Shown piece after piece: positions 12,852-23,806 of a stretch of 64,000 nucleotides of DNA. A program made the translations under genes and the position numbers. The notes beneath the pieces were generated by a model. It did not search any database and was not told where the DNA came from. It saw only the letters and a program-made list of their open reading frames with translations. The stretch spans positions 20,078,278-20,142,277 of the forward strand of contig NC_092289.1 in NCBI RefSeq assembly GCF_036320965.1. The letters run 5' to 3'. Source of the DNA: Panulirus ornatus. Its lineage: Eukaryota > Arthropoda > Malacostraca > Decapoda > Palinuridae. Numbering within the stretch: position 1 is the stretch's first letter; every line of letters begins with the position of its first letter.

Positions 12852-13168
12852 CTCCGAGGTCGTACCGTCATCCTCAGAAGTCGTACCCGTCGTGCTCAAG
12901 AGTCGTACCGTCGTGCTCAAGGGTCGTATCGTCGTGCTCAAGGGTCGTACCGTCGTGCTCAAGGGTCGTATCGTCGTGCTCAGGGGTCGTACCGTCGTGC
13001 TGAAGGGTCGCACCGTCGTGCTCTAGGGTCGCTCCGTCGTGCTCAAGAGTCGTACCGTCCTACTCAAGGGTCGCTCCGTCGTACTCAAGGGTCGCAGCGT
13101 CGTGCTCAAGGGTCACATCATCGTGCTCAGTGGTCGCGCCGTCGACCTTAAGCCTGGCGCTGTCATGC
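12852..13168 (+). repeat. 21-bp GTCGTACC family, locus 2
   Basis: About 14 forward copies of AAGGGTCGTACCGTCGTGCTC and variants, with the most regular units at 12895-13020. It lies 0.6 kb from locus 1 in the same orientation, so the two may be parts of one array split by an AT-rich segment. Confidence 0.93.
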
Positions 13169-13192
13169 TGAATGAGTTACTGCTGTTTTAAC

Positions 13193-13193
<1 letters not shown>

Positions 13194-13266
<73 letters not shown>
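13194..13266. repeat. (GA)n microsatellite
   Basis: About 73 bp of GA. Confidence 0.97.
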
Positions 13267-13269
<3 letters not shown>

Positions 13270-13517
13270 TCCCATGATTAGCATACGGTCCTACCTGATG
13301 TCGCCGTGCATTTTAGCCAAGGCTTGTGACACACGTTTGTTTAGCTTTTTTCTCTTTTTTTTCTCTTCGTCATTTGTCTGGAAGTTTGGCGATATATCGG
13401 GGTGGAGGCGTTGTTCTGCTGGGGAGGAAGTCAGGGGTTAAGATGTGTGTTGTGGGGGGGCGGTGACGGATGGGGCCGGTGTTGTCGTCTGAGTTAGATG
13501 TCCGACATGCCCACCAC

Positions 13518-13519
<2 letters not shown>

Positions 13520-13598
<79 letters not shown>

Positions 13599-13660
13599 TG
13601 CGTGTGTGTGTGTGTGTGTTTGGTGTGTGTGTGTCTGTGTGTGTGTGTGTGTGTGTCTGT
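13520..13660. repeat. (GA)n followed by (TG)n
   Basis: GA runs from 13520 to 13596. After a short ACTGC spacer comes an interrupted TG tract (about 13601-13659). The order is GA then TG, unlike the direct TG-then-GA junctions elsewhere in the window. Confidence 0.95.
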
Positions 13661-13752
13661 GGTTGCCCACACACGTCATTGTAAACATCTCTCTAACTCT
13701 TAAAACCAAGAAAATATATTTAAATAAGGAAACTTTGCATCATCATAATCCC

Positions 13753-13754
<2 letters not shown>

Positions 13755-13843
<89 letters not shown>

Positions 13844-13850
13844 TATATGA
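13755..13850. repeat. (TA)n microsatellite
   Basis: About 95 bp of TA with one CA interruption near 13838. Confidence 0.97.
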
Positions 13851-14937
13851 TATCGGGTCATTTATCACAACCTTCCCGTCTTTTCATCTCAGAGAATTCT
13901 CCCACTTTCTATGTTCCGAGCGTTTTCTAACAGAATTAAGATATATTCATCAAACATACACGCATTTTTTTTTTTTTTTTAGATTTCAGTGTGCCTTGCT
14001 ATCATTACTTCAGATAAAATCAAACGGTTACCTTCTGATGTCAGAAAGTAGAAGTGGCTGGCAGCGTAAAAACTGGCATAAAACAGTTGATGTCTCGAAT
14101 CCCGCGAAATATGAAAGAAAACGAGGAAAAGAAAATGAGGTAGCGGAGAGCTTTCGCTCACTGGAAAGAAAACGAGAATAACCCTCAAAAGAATTTTCAT
14201 TTTTTTCTTTTTTTGGAGTCCATCTTCTTTATTCAGTGTGGCTCTCTGGGGTAAATGAACGTATTACTTATTAATTTGCAGAACATAAAAGAGGAACCAT
14301 TCCGCTGATGTGTGCCGAAAAGGAGTCCGTCTGAGCCAGTAATGCCAGACCACATTTGATTACGTTTCATAATCACATTCGATCCAGGGGAAGATGTCCT
14401 CTTCTTTTTTTTTTTTTTTTTTGATATATACCACGCGGAATTAATTCGTGATATATTCCATCAGTCTGCACAAGGGATCAAAAGATGGCGAGGAAGACGG
14501 TACGGGCCCGGCTCTCCGTACACCCGTGTTTTCTGGATGAGGCGGAGGTGTTTGAAGCTTACGGGAAATTCAAAAAAAAAAAAAAAAAGAAAAATATATG
14601 AATGAAAATAGGGAAATTAAGACGTGAGTTTATTTTGTGTGGATTTTTTTTGGATTTTTTTTTTTCTAAATTGGGATTGTCTTTATGTCTCGTGGTGTTT
14701 GAGGTACGTTTGAATTTGTCTTGGTTGTTGGTGGGATTATGTTGGGGAGGGAGGAGAGGGGTGGGGGGAGAGAAGGGGAGGGGTAGCTGCGAAGTAAGAC
14801 ACAGAAGGACTAAAGACCAGGAGGTGGCGCCGGGCCTGGTCGAGAGAGATAGGGAAGAGCACGAGACTACAGCACGCCGCCGAGGACGTGGACCAGGGTG
14901 CTTGAGGACACGGATCCTCCCCCTCTTCCCCTCCCCC
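13851..14937. other. Anonymous sequence with homopolymer runs
   Basis: T runs at 13966-13980 and 14405-14422, and an A run at 14573-14588. No gene recognised. The 227-residue plus-strand open frame that crosses the preceding arrays is made mostly of simple-repeat residues. Confidence 0.5.
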
Positions 14938-15122
14938 ATCCGAGGACGAGCGAGGACATGAAAGCCACCATCGAGGACGAACGAGGATATATATGTGGAA
15001 GCCCCATCGAGGACGAGCGAGGACATGAAAGCCACCATTGAGGACAAGCGAGAGCATGAAAGCCCCGTCGAGGACAGACGAGGACATGGAACCCCGACCG
15101 AGGACGAACGAGGACATGAGTG
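14938..15122. repeat. Minisatellite built on GAGGACGAGCGAGGACATG
   Basis: Six imperfect copies of a unit of about 31-40 bp: GAGGACGAGCGAGGACATG followed by AAAGCCACC or AAGCCCC. Units vary in length through small indels. Confidence 0.88.
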
Positions 15123-15280
15123 CATATGCCTGGATCAAGTTAACGAGGCGCTGCGTACCTGGCGTGGATGAGGGCTGGTCATATTTGAAGTATATGGTCC
15201 GTGAGGCGCGGGTCATGGTGGGAACACCCGGGTCATGCGGTGGGAGTTGACGGCGGGAGGGAGACGGAGGGACGGAGAGA

Positions 15281-15283
<3 letters not shown>

Positions 15284-15338
<55 letters not shown>
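15284..15338. repeat. (GA)n microsatellite
   Basis: About 50 bp of GA. Confidence 0.97.
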
Positions 15339-15340
<2 letters not shown>

Positions 15341-15511
15341 CAGCTTTCCCTCCTTAACCCATTCTTCCTCCTCTGCCTCGTCTTGCACCACAGACGATGA
15401 CGTGTTCAGAAAAAACACGACATCCGTCTGCCGTGAGAGCCTCCGCTGACGGTCAGAGGACGTGCCTGACGAACGGCTCGCACCCCTTCAGTAGCAGCAG
15501 CGATTACAACA

Positions 15512-15518
<7 letters not shown>

Positions 15519-15588
<70 letters not shown>
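15519..15588. repeat. (CT)n microsatellite
   Basis: About 68 bp of CT. A CCAA/CCAG tetranucleotide patch follows at 15645-15692. Confidence 0.97.
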
Positions 15589-15589
<1 letters not shown>

Positions 15590-15905
15590 TCCCTCGGACG
15601 CGCTTCAAGCTGTGTTGCTCCCCTAAGTGGTCAGAACAGGACGGCCAACCAACCAACCAACCAACCAGCCAGCCAGCCAGCTAGCCAGCCAGCCACTTCG
15701 ACCGGCAACCCAATCATGACCAAGGGCTTTTCGCTGCAGCCCCAGAGGCGGCAGGAGGCCGAGCCCAGCCGGCGCTGCAACTGAAAAACTTCGACTTGAA
15801 CCAGGACCGTATCTTCGGCGGGATGCAGCCAGACTCGCCTCGAGGAAACCAGAAACGAAACTGAGGGAATCGGTACGAGCAGCAACCAGAGGCGGATTCG
15901 ACCGA

Positions 15906-16235
15906 TTGCGAAGCAGATCAACCCAGAGGCGAAGGAGGAGGATTCAACCCAGAAGCGAAGGAGGAGGATTCAACCCAGAAGCGAAGGAGGAGGATTCAAC
16001 CCAGAAGCGAAGGAGGAGGATTCAACCTAGAAGCGAAGGAGTAGGATTCAACCCAGAAGCGAAGGAAGAGGATTCAACCCAGAGGCGAAGGAGGAGGATT
16101 CAACCCAGAAGCGAAGGAGGAGGATTCAACCCAGAAGCGAAGGAGGAGGATTCAACCCAGAAGCGAAGGAGGAGGATTCAATCCAGAAGCGAAGGAGGAG
16201 GATTGAACCCAGAGGCGAAGCGACGGGATGCGACC
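15906..16235. repeat. 26-bp minisatellite
   Basis: About 12 copies of GCGAAGGAGGAGGATTCAAC plus CCAGAA, with exact 26-bp spacing where measured (15981 to 16007). Since 26 is not a multiple of three, the open frame across it cycles through three readings with a 26-residue period. That is a repeat signature, not evidence of a protein. Confidence 0.94.
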
Positions 16236-16348
16236 CGGGGCAACCAACGGTGAACACAAGGTATTCAGGCGGATCAGCCGGAAAGCGAGGCCAAGGGAGT
16301 CAACACCGCCGACAACTGCTGGGAGGGTAGGTCTCGTGGAAGCTGGGA

Positions 16349-16378
16349 TTGAAGAGGAGGAGGAGGAGGAGGAGGAGG
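16349..16378. repeat. (GAG)n trinucleotide run
   Basis: About 30 bp of GAG. Confidence 0.9.
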
Positions 16379-16499
16379 GACCTCGGATGGATTGGCTCGT
16401 GGAGGGAGGGGGGGGGGGGAACTTGTAGCCATATTACGTCCGAACCCACGGATTTGAACTCCTCTCTCTCTCTCTCTCATCTGACGAGGAGGAGAGGAG

Positions 16500-16500
16500 A

Positions 16501-16563
<63 letters not shown>
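16500..16563. repeat. (GA)n microsatellite
   Basis: About 60 bp of GA, preceded by a short CT run (16462-16479). The two could pair as an imperfect hairpin. Confidence 0.96.
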
Positions 16564-16565
<2 letters not shown>

Positions 16566-17350
16566 GACAGAAGATGGCCCTGCGGGAACAAGTGGCCGAC
16601 CTCCTATTAATTAAGTCTGGTGCGTCTGTCAACAGTGGCCTTGTTGCCGCTGCGTCTGTTACCTGTTCTCCTGTTACTGTTACTCTGTGCTCCTGCCGGC
16701 GCTGCTACTGTCACTGCTGCTGCTGCTGCTGATACTTCTTCTCAGAACGACGATGGTTCCCCCAGTGAACTACTCCGAACTCTGAGCCGGGGTTCCAAAC
16801 TGCTGCGCTTCGAAAGGTGTTCAGGGAAACACAAACCCCCTCTTCGTAGGGCCATTTATCCTCAGGTCAGTCTTTCAGAGCCCATTCCATCGTCGGGCAG
16901 AGCCTGTGGGTAGACCTGTATGAACCGTCTTCATGCCCCAGGAGTGTGGCAAAGAGATTACAAGGAAAGGCGACTGATTATACGAGAGCCGTGGTTCAAA
17001 TTTGACATCTCGTCTGCATCCGCATATTTGATCATGATTCCGGCGCTGTTGACCCGTGATGTTCCATTTGAAGTGTCTGTGTGGAATACGATCCTTTTGG
17101 TAAATATTTCCCCTAATATTTGTTAAGGAGTTCAGTCCCCCGGGGCACTATTTTACCCTCGTTCACTGTGTCCCCTGTCGAGACCCCCCCCCCCATAACA
17201 AACTTCTTCAAGTCTGCCTTGGGAGAGGGGAAAATTTCCGTGTCATTTTTAGCAATTCCTGATTGGAATTTGTGGAGTTATTAAACAGTGTGCAATCTTT
17301 ATTTTACCCAGGGCCTCTCGAGACATAGCCAGCGTCCTGGAGAATGGCCG
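16564..17350. other. Non-repetitive stretch with one signal-peptide-like open frame
   Basis: One of the less repetitive pieces of the window. The plus-strand frame at 16620-16913 opens with a leucine-rich hydrophobic run followed by Ala-rich and then charged sequence, which looks like a secretory signal peptide. However, it begins at GTG with an in-frame stop just upstream, so it would need an upstream exon. TCAACAG at 16628-16634 could be an acceptor, and CAGGTCAGT at 16863-16871 could be a donor. Not recognised as any family, so no gene is called. Confidence 0.25.
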
Positions 17351-17354
17351 TGAG

Positions 17355-17355
<1 letters not shown>

Positions 17356-17411
<56 letters not shown>
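17356..17411. repeat. (GA)n microsatellite
   Basis: About 53 bp of GA. Confidence 0.97.
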
Positions 17412-17413
<2 letters not shown>

Positions 17414-17483
17414 GGAGGGGAGGGGAACTCGCCCATCTTCTGAGAACGTAGACAAATGAAAGACGGGAACTCCCATTCTTAGT

Positions 17484-17640
17484 GCTGACGGGAGGGAGGG
17501 AACTCCTCGTCTCCCTACGAGATCCAAGTGGTGACGGGAGGGAGCTGCTCCTCGTCTCCCTCCGAGATCCTAGTGGTGACGGGAGGGAGCTGCTCCTCGT
17601 CTCCCTCCGAGATCCAAGTGGTGACGGGAGGGACACTCGT
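17484..17640. repeat. 45-bp tandem repeat
   Basis: Three to four copies containing GTGACGGGAGGGAGCTGCTC. GTGACGGG begins at 17531, 17576 and 17621, and a variant copy begins near 17485. The central copies are nearly identical. Confidence 0.92.
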
Positions 17641-17931
17641 GCCCTCATCCCTCCCCGAGATCATTCACCGACTCCCCCGAAGTGTGCGATTATGTAAAGC
17701 TGAGGAGAGACTGCAGTAGCGGTGTCCAGCTCCCATTTAGTCAATGCAGCGGGCGTCATTAGGCCAAAAGTTTGGGGACTTTTAGTGGAAGATCCTCGCG
17801 AGCTTTGCCTAGCGAGTCGACTCTCAGTCTTTCTTTAACGAGGACTCAAAGAACGTTCGCCCCGTGTGGCAGGAGGGAAGAAGAACGTGCCATTTTTTTT
17901 TTCGTAGAAAAAATAGGGGGGGGAAGTATGT

Positions 17932-17933
<2 letters not shown>

Positions 17934-18007
<74 letters not shown>
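17934..18007. repeat. (GA)n microsatellite
   Basis: About 72 bp of GA, preceded by T and G runs (17894-17924). Confidence 0.97.
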
Positions 18008-18008
<1 letters not shown>

Positions 18009-18239
18009 TCTGGAACGTATCGACAGACGAAGCTGAATCCAGAGAAATGACACCCATTATCCTCAAATGAGAACGTACGCGGACGATGGTGGGGAACTCG
18101 TTCAACCGTCAGAAGGAAACCGCGTTCATCTCATGGAATGAGAACTCCCGCGATCAACAGAGAACAGTCTCGACCCAGGGGAGAGAACAGCGTCAATGAG
18201 CTAAACTCATGGAAAAGGGAATTACCGTAACCAACAGAA

Positions 18240-18605
18240 GAGATGAAGGCTCAGACCCTGGAAGGAAATTCTCAGAGTCTGGAAAGGAATTCTCAAGCCT
18301 GAAAGGGATTAGACTCGGACCCTGGAAGGGAACTCTCAGACACTGGAAAGGAATTCTCAGACTTTGGAAGGGAATGGGTTTAGACTCTGGGAAAGGAATT
18401 CTCAGAACCTGGAAAACCTGAAAGGGCGTAGACTCAAAACCTGGAAAACCTGGAAGGGCGTAGACTCAGAACCTGGAAAACCTGGAAGGGCGTAGACTCA
18501 GAACCTGGAAAACCTGGAAGGGCGTAGACTTAGACCCTGGAAAACCTGGAAGGGCGTAGACTCAGACCCTGGAAAACCTGGAAGGGCGTAGACTGAGACC
18601 CTCTT
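18240..18605. repeat. Two related minisatellites, CTGGAAGGGAATTCTCAGA then 32-bp units
   Basis: The first half (18240-18415) has variable-length copies of CTGGAAAGGAATTCTCAGA. The second half (18410-18600) is a regular 32-bp array containing CCTGGAAGGGCGTAGACTCA, with CGTAGACT at 18491 and 18523. The halves share CTGGAA...AGACTC words, so one probably derives from the other. Confidence 0.9.
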
Positions 18606-18799
18606 AAGGGAATTCTGGCAACCAGTTAATAAGAACGCCCATGAACAATATATGAGAACCATCTTGCATCCACCAATGACAACTCCGACACCATACTACT
18701 CCTGTCGACCAGAGGAGGAGAGAAATGGTGTGAGTATCTCAAAGTATACGCTTAATCCAGGTGCACACACACAAAAGAAAAAGATATTGAGACGTCTTT

Positions 18800-19085
18800 G
18801 AAAACGGGAGGTGAAAGGTAAATATAACAATGAAAGCAGGAATTGAAAGGTAACTATAACAATGAAAACGGGAAGCAAGAGGTATATATGACAATGAAAA
18901 CGGGGAAGTAAAAGGTAAATATAGCAATGAAAACGGGAAGTAAAAAGTAAATATAACAGCGAAAGGGTAAGTAAAAGGTAAATATAGCCATGAAAACGGG
19001 AAGTACAAAATAAACATAACAACGAAAAGGGAAAGTAAAAGGTAATTATAACAGTGAAAATGGGAAGCGAAAGGTAAATATGACC
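18800..19085. repeat. 32-bp minisatellite
   Basis: About eight copies of AGGTAAATATAACAATGAAA plus ACGGGAAGTAAA, diverged by substitutions. No function recognised. Confidence 0.9.
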
Positions 19086-19744
19086 AAGGATATCGCCTGC
19101 CGGAATCCGAGATTATGACAGAGACGGGAAGATTAAGATACCCATGAAACGGGTGCAGCTTCGCAAAAGGAACGCTGGCTGGTTCTTTGCTCCTGGAGGC
19201 TAGCCAACCTGATTCGCCCGTACGTAAGAGGGAAGAAGTTGTCGGAAATATTATAGCCGGGGAACTGGCAAAAAGAGTGAGCAGGGATTGTGTGTGTGAG
19301 GGGGGGGGATTAATTCAGTTTTATTGGCCACCCGATTTTATTTTAGTATTGGGTGAATCATGGCTGCTTCATTGGCCTAATCAGTTATGATAGTTACGAT
19401 TAATGGATTGCATTTACAACAGTGAGTTCATTAGAATCCCAAATAAGTTTAGAGATTCGCATACTCGGCGTGCAAGTATAAATAATGTAACAGTAAGCAA
19501 AGTGCGCGATGAACAGAGGGAGTTGTGTCCGATGCCTTTCAATAGAGTGTTGATATTAAACATCGTTTGGCGCATATGAACCCCCCCAGTGTACGACTGA
19601 GCATTACCTGCACCTGATGATTATTTTCAGAATCGCACGGTAAGCTGAGGGCTTGCTTTGCGTGGGCATAATACAGTGACAGCGTAACAAGAGAGACGAA
19701 AGAATGTGCATAAAAGGAGAAACGCGATGTAGAATGGATTATGA
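19086..19744. other. Anonymous unique-looking sequence
   Basis: No repeat or coding signature recognised beyond a short G run at 19300-19308. Confidence 0.45.
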
Positions 19745-19908
19745 TAGACTGGGTACAATAGATGTGAGTTCCGGGTTTCATTAAAGAGGCTGGGTACGGT
19801 GGAGGTGAGTTCCGGGTTTCATTAAAGAGGCTGGGTACGGTAGAGGTGAGTTCCGGGTTTCATATTGAGGCTGGGTACGGTAGAGGTGAGTTCCGGGTTT
19901 CATTTCGT
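19745..19908. repeat. 40-bp tandem repeat
   Basis: Four copies of GAGGCTGGGTACGGTAGAGG plus TGAGTTCCGGGTTTCATTAAA. GAGGCTGGG occurs at 19786, 19827 and 19867, and a diverged copy begins near 19746. Confidence 0.92.
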
Positions 19909-20055
19909 TAGGGGATCATACTTGTTGCCAGTCAGTTTGACCCTCCTCCTCTCGCCCGTAGGGTGCAACTTGTTACCTGTATATTGCCAATATCCGAATG
20001 GGATCAAGTTATATTATCTGGGGGGGAGGGGGGTCGTAACGGTCCAAGTCATGGA

Positions 20056-20116
<61 letters not shown>
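20056..20116. repeat. (CT)n microsatellite
   Basis: About 60 bp of CT. Confidence 0.97.
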
Positions 20117-20117
<1 letters not shown>

Positions 20118-20224
20118 GGCAACGCTTCAGGGATGCGACTCTCATTTCTGAAGGTTATAAATTTGTTATTGAAGATCCTTATATCTTTTTTTTTTATATA
20201 AGATCTGTTTTCAAGAGAAAAAGT

Positions 20225-20465
20225 CAAGGTGATTACAGAAGTTGTGTTTCAGTCTTTTCCGGAGGGTTGTGTTGAAGTTCCTGCCAGGAGGTGTCAAACA
20301 GTGTTCCAGGAGTTTGCCGAAGACTGTTCCAGAGGATGTCAAGGCCTGTTTCTGAAGTTTGTTGGAGGATGTTACAAGAGATGTTATGGCCACGTCCAGG
20401 GGGGGGACGCTGATGCCTCTTCCAGTAATTGCCTTAAGCTGTTTCTGATGACGTCCAGTTGATTC
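20225..20465. repeat. Degenerate repeat rich in TTCCAG/AGGATGTT words
   Basis: Imperfect recurrence of GTTCCAGGAGTTTGCCGAAGA-like segments at roughly 40-bp intervals. Too diverged for exact unit boundaries. Confidence 0.5.
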
Positions 20466-20770
20466 CAGTCGGTGTAATTTTTTTTTTCTGGTGTTATCCA
20501 ATTCATTCCAGAGACTCTGAGAGATTTTATTTTTCTGAGGGAGGCGAAGGCTTCTTCTTGGAAATATTGAGTTACTTAAGAACAAGTAGACCTCCTTTTA
20601 TCTGGCTTTCCATTCACTTCTGATAAGATGGATGTAAAGGCCGATCGGTATCAGGAGCCTACTAGGTTTTTCCTGGTGTATCGGAACATGTTCCATGTAT
20701 CCTCAAGATATCAGTATCCGTTCAAGATAACACTCAGTCTTGTTCGTGGGATGTAAAGAAAATGTTCTAG

Positions 20771-20925
20771 AGGTGGATGGAGTACATGGGAAGGACAGAG
20801 ATAACAGGAGACACCTGATGGTTCACGACGAGGTTATTTGCTGGAAGACAATAATGGTTTCCTGGATGGTCATGATCGTATGTGGAGTAAGAGCAGGATA
20901 GTGGAGCAGAAGGCAGATGATGTCC
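20771..20925. repeat. Diverged copy of the dispersed 65-bp-unit element
   Basis: ATGGGAAGGACAGAGATAAC through CCTGATGGTTCACGACGAGG and GCTGGAAGACA matches the 65-bp repeat at 11401-11595 with a few substitutions and a 2-nt insertion. GTGGAGCAGAAGGCA follows as in the other copy. Same orientation as at 11.4 kb. Confidence 0.75.
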
Positions 20926-22770
20926 CAGGATGGATGTTCAGTCTTGATTCATGGAATATAATAGGCTCTCAAGCGGGTCCCATGTACATCTTCAAAGATG
21001 TAAATACTCCTCTTTTTTTCCAGAATTTAGCGAAGGCTGTTCCCTGGCAGGTCAAGAGCTGTTCCAGCCACTCGCTTCCTCCTCCACAATGAATTTACTC
21101 GCAAGTTGCGAAGCTCATCCGTCTTACCTGTCCGCAATTTACTGCCGTGTTGAACTTAGACCCTAAGCGTCAGCAGTCCAGGAACCTCTTTATTCCTGGG
21201 CCTCAATCTTCCAGGAGTAAACATTGCCGAAGAGAAACTTTCGATAATGTGTTTGGTTTTGGTATAAATACCGCGGCATCTCTTTTTGCCGGGCGTTTGA
21301 GTGTTCCTTTCCGAGCTGTATTCAAAGTGGTGTTTCAGTTACACGTTTTCCACCTCTTTTTTGTATTCGTAATCCGCCACAAGAATTCTGGAATTGTTAT
21401 AGTTTTTTTTTTGCCTCGTGGAAGGATGGATGGCTGCAGGTGTGTCGTGGTTTTGCTTTCCCAGGATGTGGCACTGGGATGTTTGGGAAGAGCTATTTGT
21501 GTTGTTAACTTTCCGGTGGTTGCTGTGCCGCTGTTCTTGGAGCCTTTGCCTCTGGCGTTGGTGGGGCTTCTCTTCCCTTTCTATCACTCCCTGTGGCTGC
21601 GTCACAAATGACCGGGCTCTTGTTCCTCCAAAGTTGGCTGATTCGGTGGTTCATTTTCGTGAACGAGGTAGGAATGGTCATGATTCCTCATGGAACCTTC
21701 GACAAATTACCTCCCAGTAAAGAGTCCTGAGCGAGGAACTTTCCCTCTCAAGGTGCCTTTACTTCACGGAACCCCCAAAGAGAAGACCTCTGTCAAAGGA
21801 GCTTCCGGGAGGGAACCTTCCCCTCCAGCAACTAGCCAGATCCGCTAGGTTTGTAGCGATATGCTTCCTCTTTAGTTTGAGGAGCCGGGTGAGGTGCTAG
21901 AGTGTGTTACTTGTGCTGCTGGTGCAGGAAGCATACGTCTGTTGCTGAAGGCTTCCTTTTATTGCTACTGGGGGAGACGTCCTTCTGTACTGTTGGTATG
22001 GGCGTCTCTTTGTTGCTTCTGGTGGAGACGTCCTTCTGTTTTTGCTGGTGGAGGCTTCCTTCTGCTGGCGCGGAAGGAGGTTCCACAGCTCGCCTTCCCG
22101 ACGCTTCCCTCACAACCCTTTCACAGGAATCATAATTCTGTAATTCTTAACTTCTGATGCCGGGGTCTCCCAGCGGCCAATGCGTTTCAAGCTGATTGTT
22201 CGACTCATTCCAAAATCCCGTCTGGTTGCTATCTCTTGCGTGACCATTAGACAGATGTTTGAGGTGATGAAGTGCAAAGAGCTGGCTTGATCTTGGGTCG
22301 AGATAATTGCCAGCGATAAGACAGCAAATGACTCGGATGGTGGGAGAAGAGAAAGACAGAGAGAGGCAGGGAGATGGGATGCAAGAAGAGGAAGGGTATG
22401 GAAAGGGGGGAGTGTGAGGACAGTGATATTAGAAATGAAGAGAGGATAGGAGGAAGGAAAACTGGGTCAATAAAGACGTTGAGAAGGAAGATGAACGTGA
22501 TGATGTAACAGGAAGGCAGAAATTAAGAGGAGGAGGAGGACACAACATGAGAAAAAAAAGATGAAAAAAGAATGAGAGAAGTGTACAGAGTGCCGGAGAA
22601 GGAGGAGGCACAACTCATGAATAAATCTGCCCCATTCTTATGCCAGCTGAGGTGAGAAAAATTATGTCCTCAGCAATGACTGCAACTTTCCACATTATGT
22701 AAAGTAGCGCCGAGTGTCTGTGAGAGGCAATGATGGGGGGGGGGCATAGTGGGCATGGGTGGTGCTTGGT
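20926..22770. other. Longest weakly repetitive stretch; no gene recognised
   Basis: The 154-residue plus-strand open frame at 21147-21611 is hydrophobic, begins at GTG rather than ATG and resembles no family I know. Purine-rich minus/plus asymmetry (22330-22610) explains the poly-basic and Ser/Phe-rich frames there. A local repeat (about 21940-22085) carries GGAGACGTCCTTCTGT-like words. Confidence 0.4.
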
Positions 22771-22777
22771 GGGCGTG

Positions 22778-22778
<1 letters not shown>

Positions 22779-22853
<75 letters not shown>
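22779..22853. repeat. (GA)n microsatellite
   Basis: About 72 bp of GA. Confidence 0.97.
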
Positions 22854-22854
<1 letters not shown>

Positions 22855-23329
22855 AGAGAGATTCTGAGGCAAGTACGTATTTAAAACGCTTCCAGCATCC
22901 TGGGGGATACATAAACATCTCGGCATTTTGCATCTTGCGGTGTTTACAGTAGGAAACAGATGCCAAGGTAACCAGAGGCTGCTGTGTCTAGGTAAAGAAA
23001 TGACTTCTTCCAGAACCCGCTGCCAGAGAACCTTAGCAGCGAGAAGAGCGCTGGAACCAGTTATAAACCTTCCAGGCACGTTCCAGACCTGGTATATCTT
23101 GTATTACAAACTGCAACTCCTCTTTAGACCAGAAGCTCGATGATGATCGTGGCTTCCTGGAAGATCCGAGATGAGAGGGAAGGGCTTTCCAGGAGCGAGG
23201 TGAGGGAGGGCAAGGGCGTGAGGAGGTCTTTTCACGACCCGCCAGGGTTGTAGTGAGAGCTTCCAGCACTGTAAGACGTAAGTGTGTGGTGGGGGGGGAG
23301 GGGGGGAGGGATGTTCTCAAGAGCACCCG

Positions 23330-23680
23330 AATCGAGTGATGCTTCCAGGAAAAGCCTCAAGAGGAAATAATAGCGCTTCAGAAATATCTGACACGAGAAT
23401 GATGGAAAATTTTCCAGGATATTTATAAGAGAGTATTGACTACTCCCGGGGTCTGTTTTTGAGAAAAGAGTGAGGAAAGTTCTCCGAGGACCGTCTGAAG
23501 TGAGCTGAGGAAGACTTTCCAGTTTATCTGAAACTGGGGTTGAGAGCAGATTTTAGGACTGCGTGAAGCAAGATGAAAAGGATTTCCAGGGCTATCTGAG
23601 GCGACGTTTAAGACCTCCCAGGGCCATATGAGACGAGGTTAGAGACCTCAAGGGCTGTACGTGAGGGCAGATTACAGACG
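23330..23680. repeat. Degenerate repeat with TTTCCAGGGCTATCTGAGG-like units
   Basis: Imperfect units of about 38 bp combining TTTCCAG, ATCTGAG/ATATGAG and GAGGTTAGAGACC. Old and strongly diverged. Confidence 0.5.
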
Positions 23681-23730
23681 CATAAGGCACTCCGGGACGA
23701 ACGTTAAGGAAACTTTATATACGGCCGTAC

Positions 23731-23805
<75 letters not shown>
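23731..23805. repeat. (GA)n microsatellite
   Basis: About 73 bp of GA. Confidence 0.97.

Positions 23806-23806
<1 letters not shown>

Noticed and set aside
21147..21611. 154-residue hydrophobic plus-strand open frame
   Set aside because: It starts at GTG, lies in T/G-rich DNA, and has no recognised domain or splice context. The length is compatible with chance.
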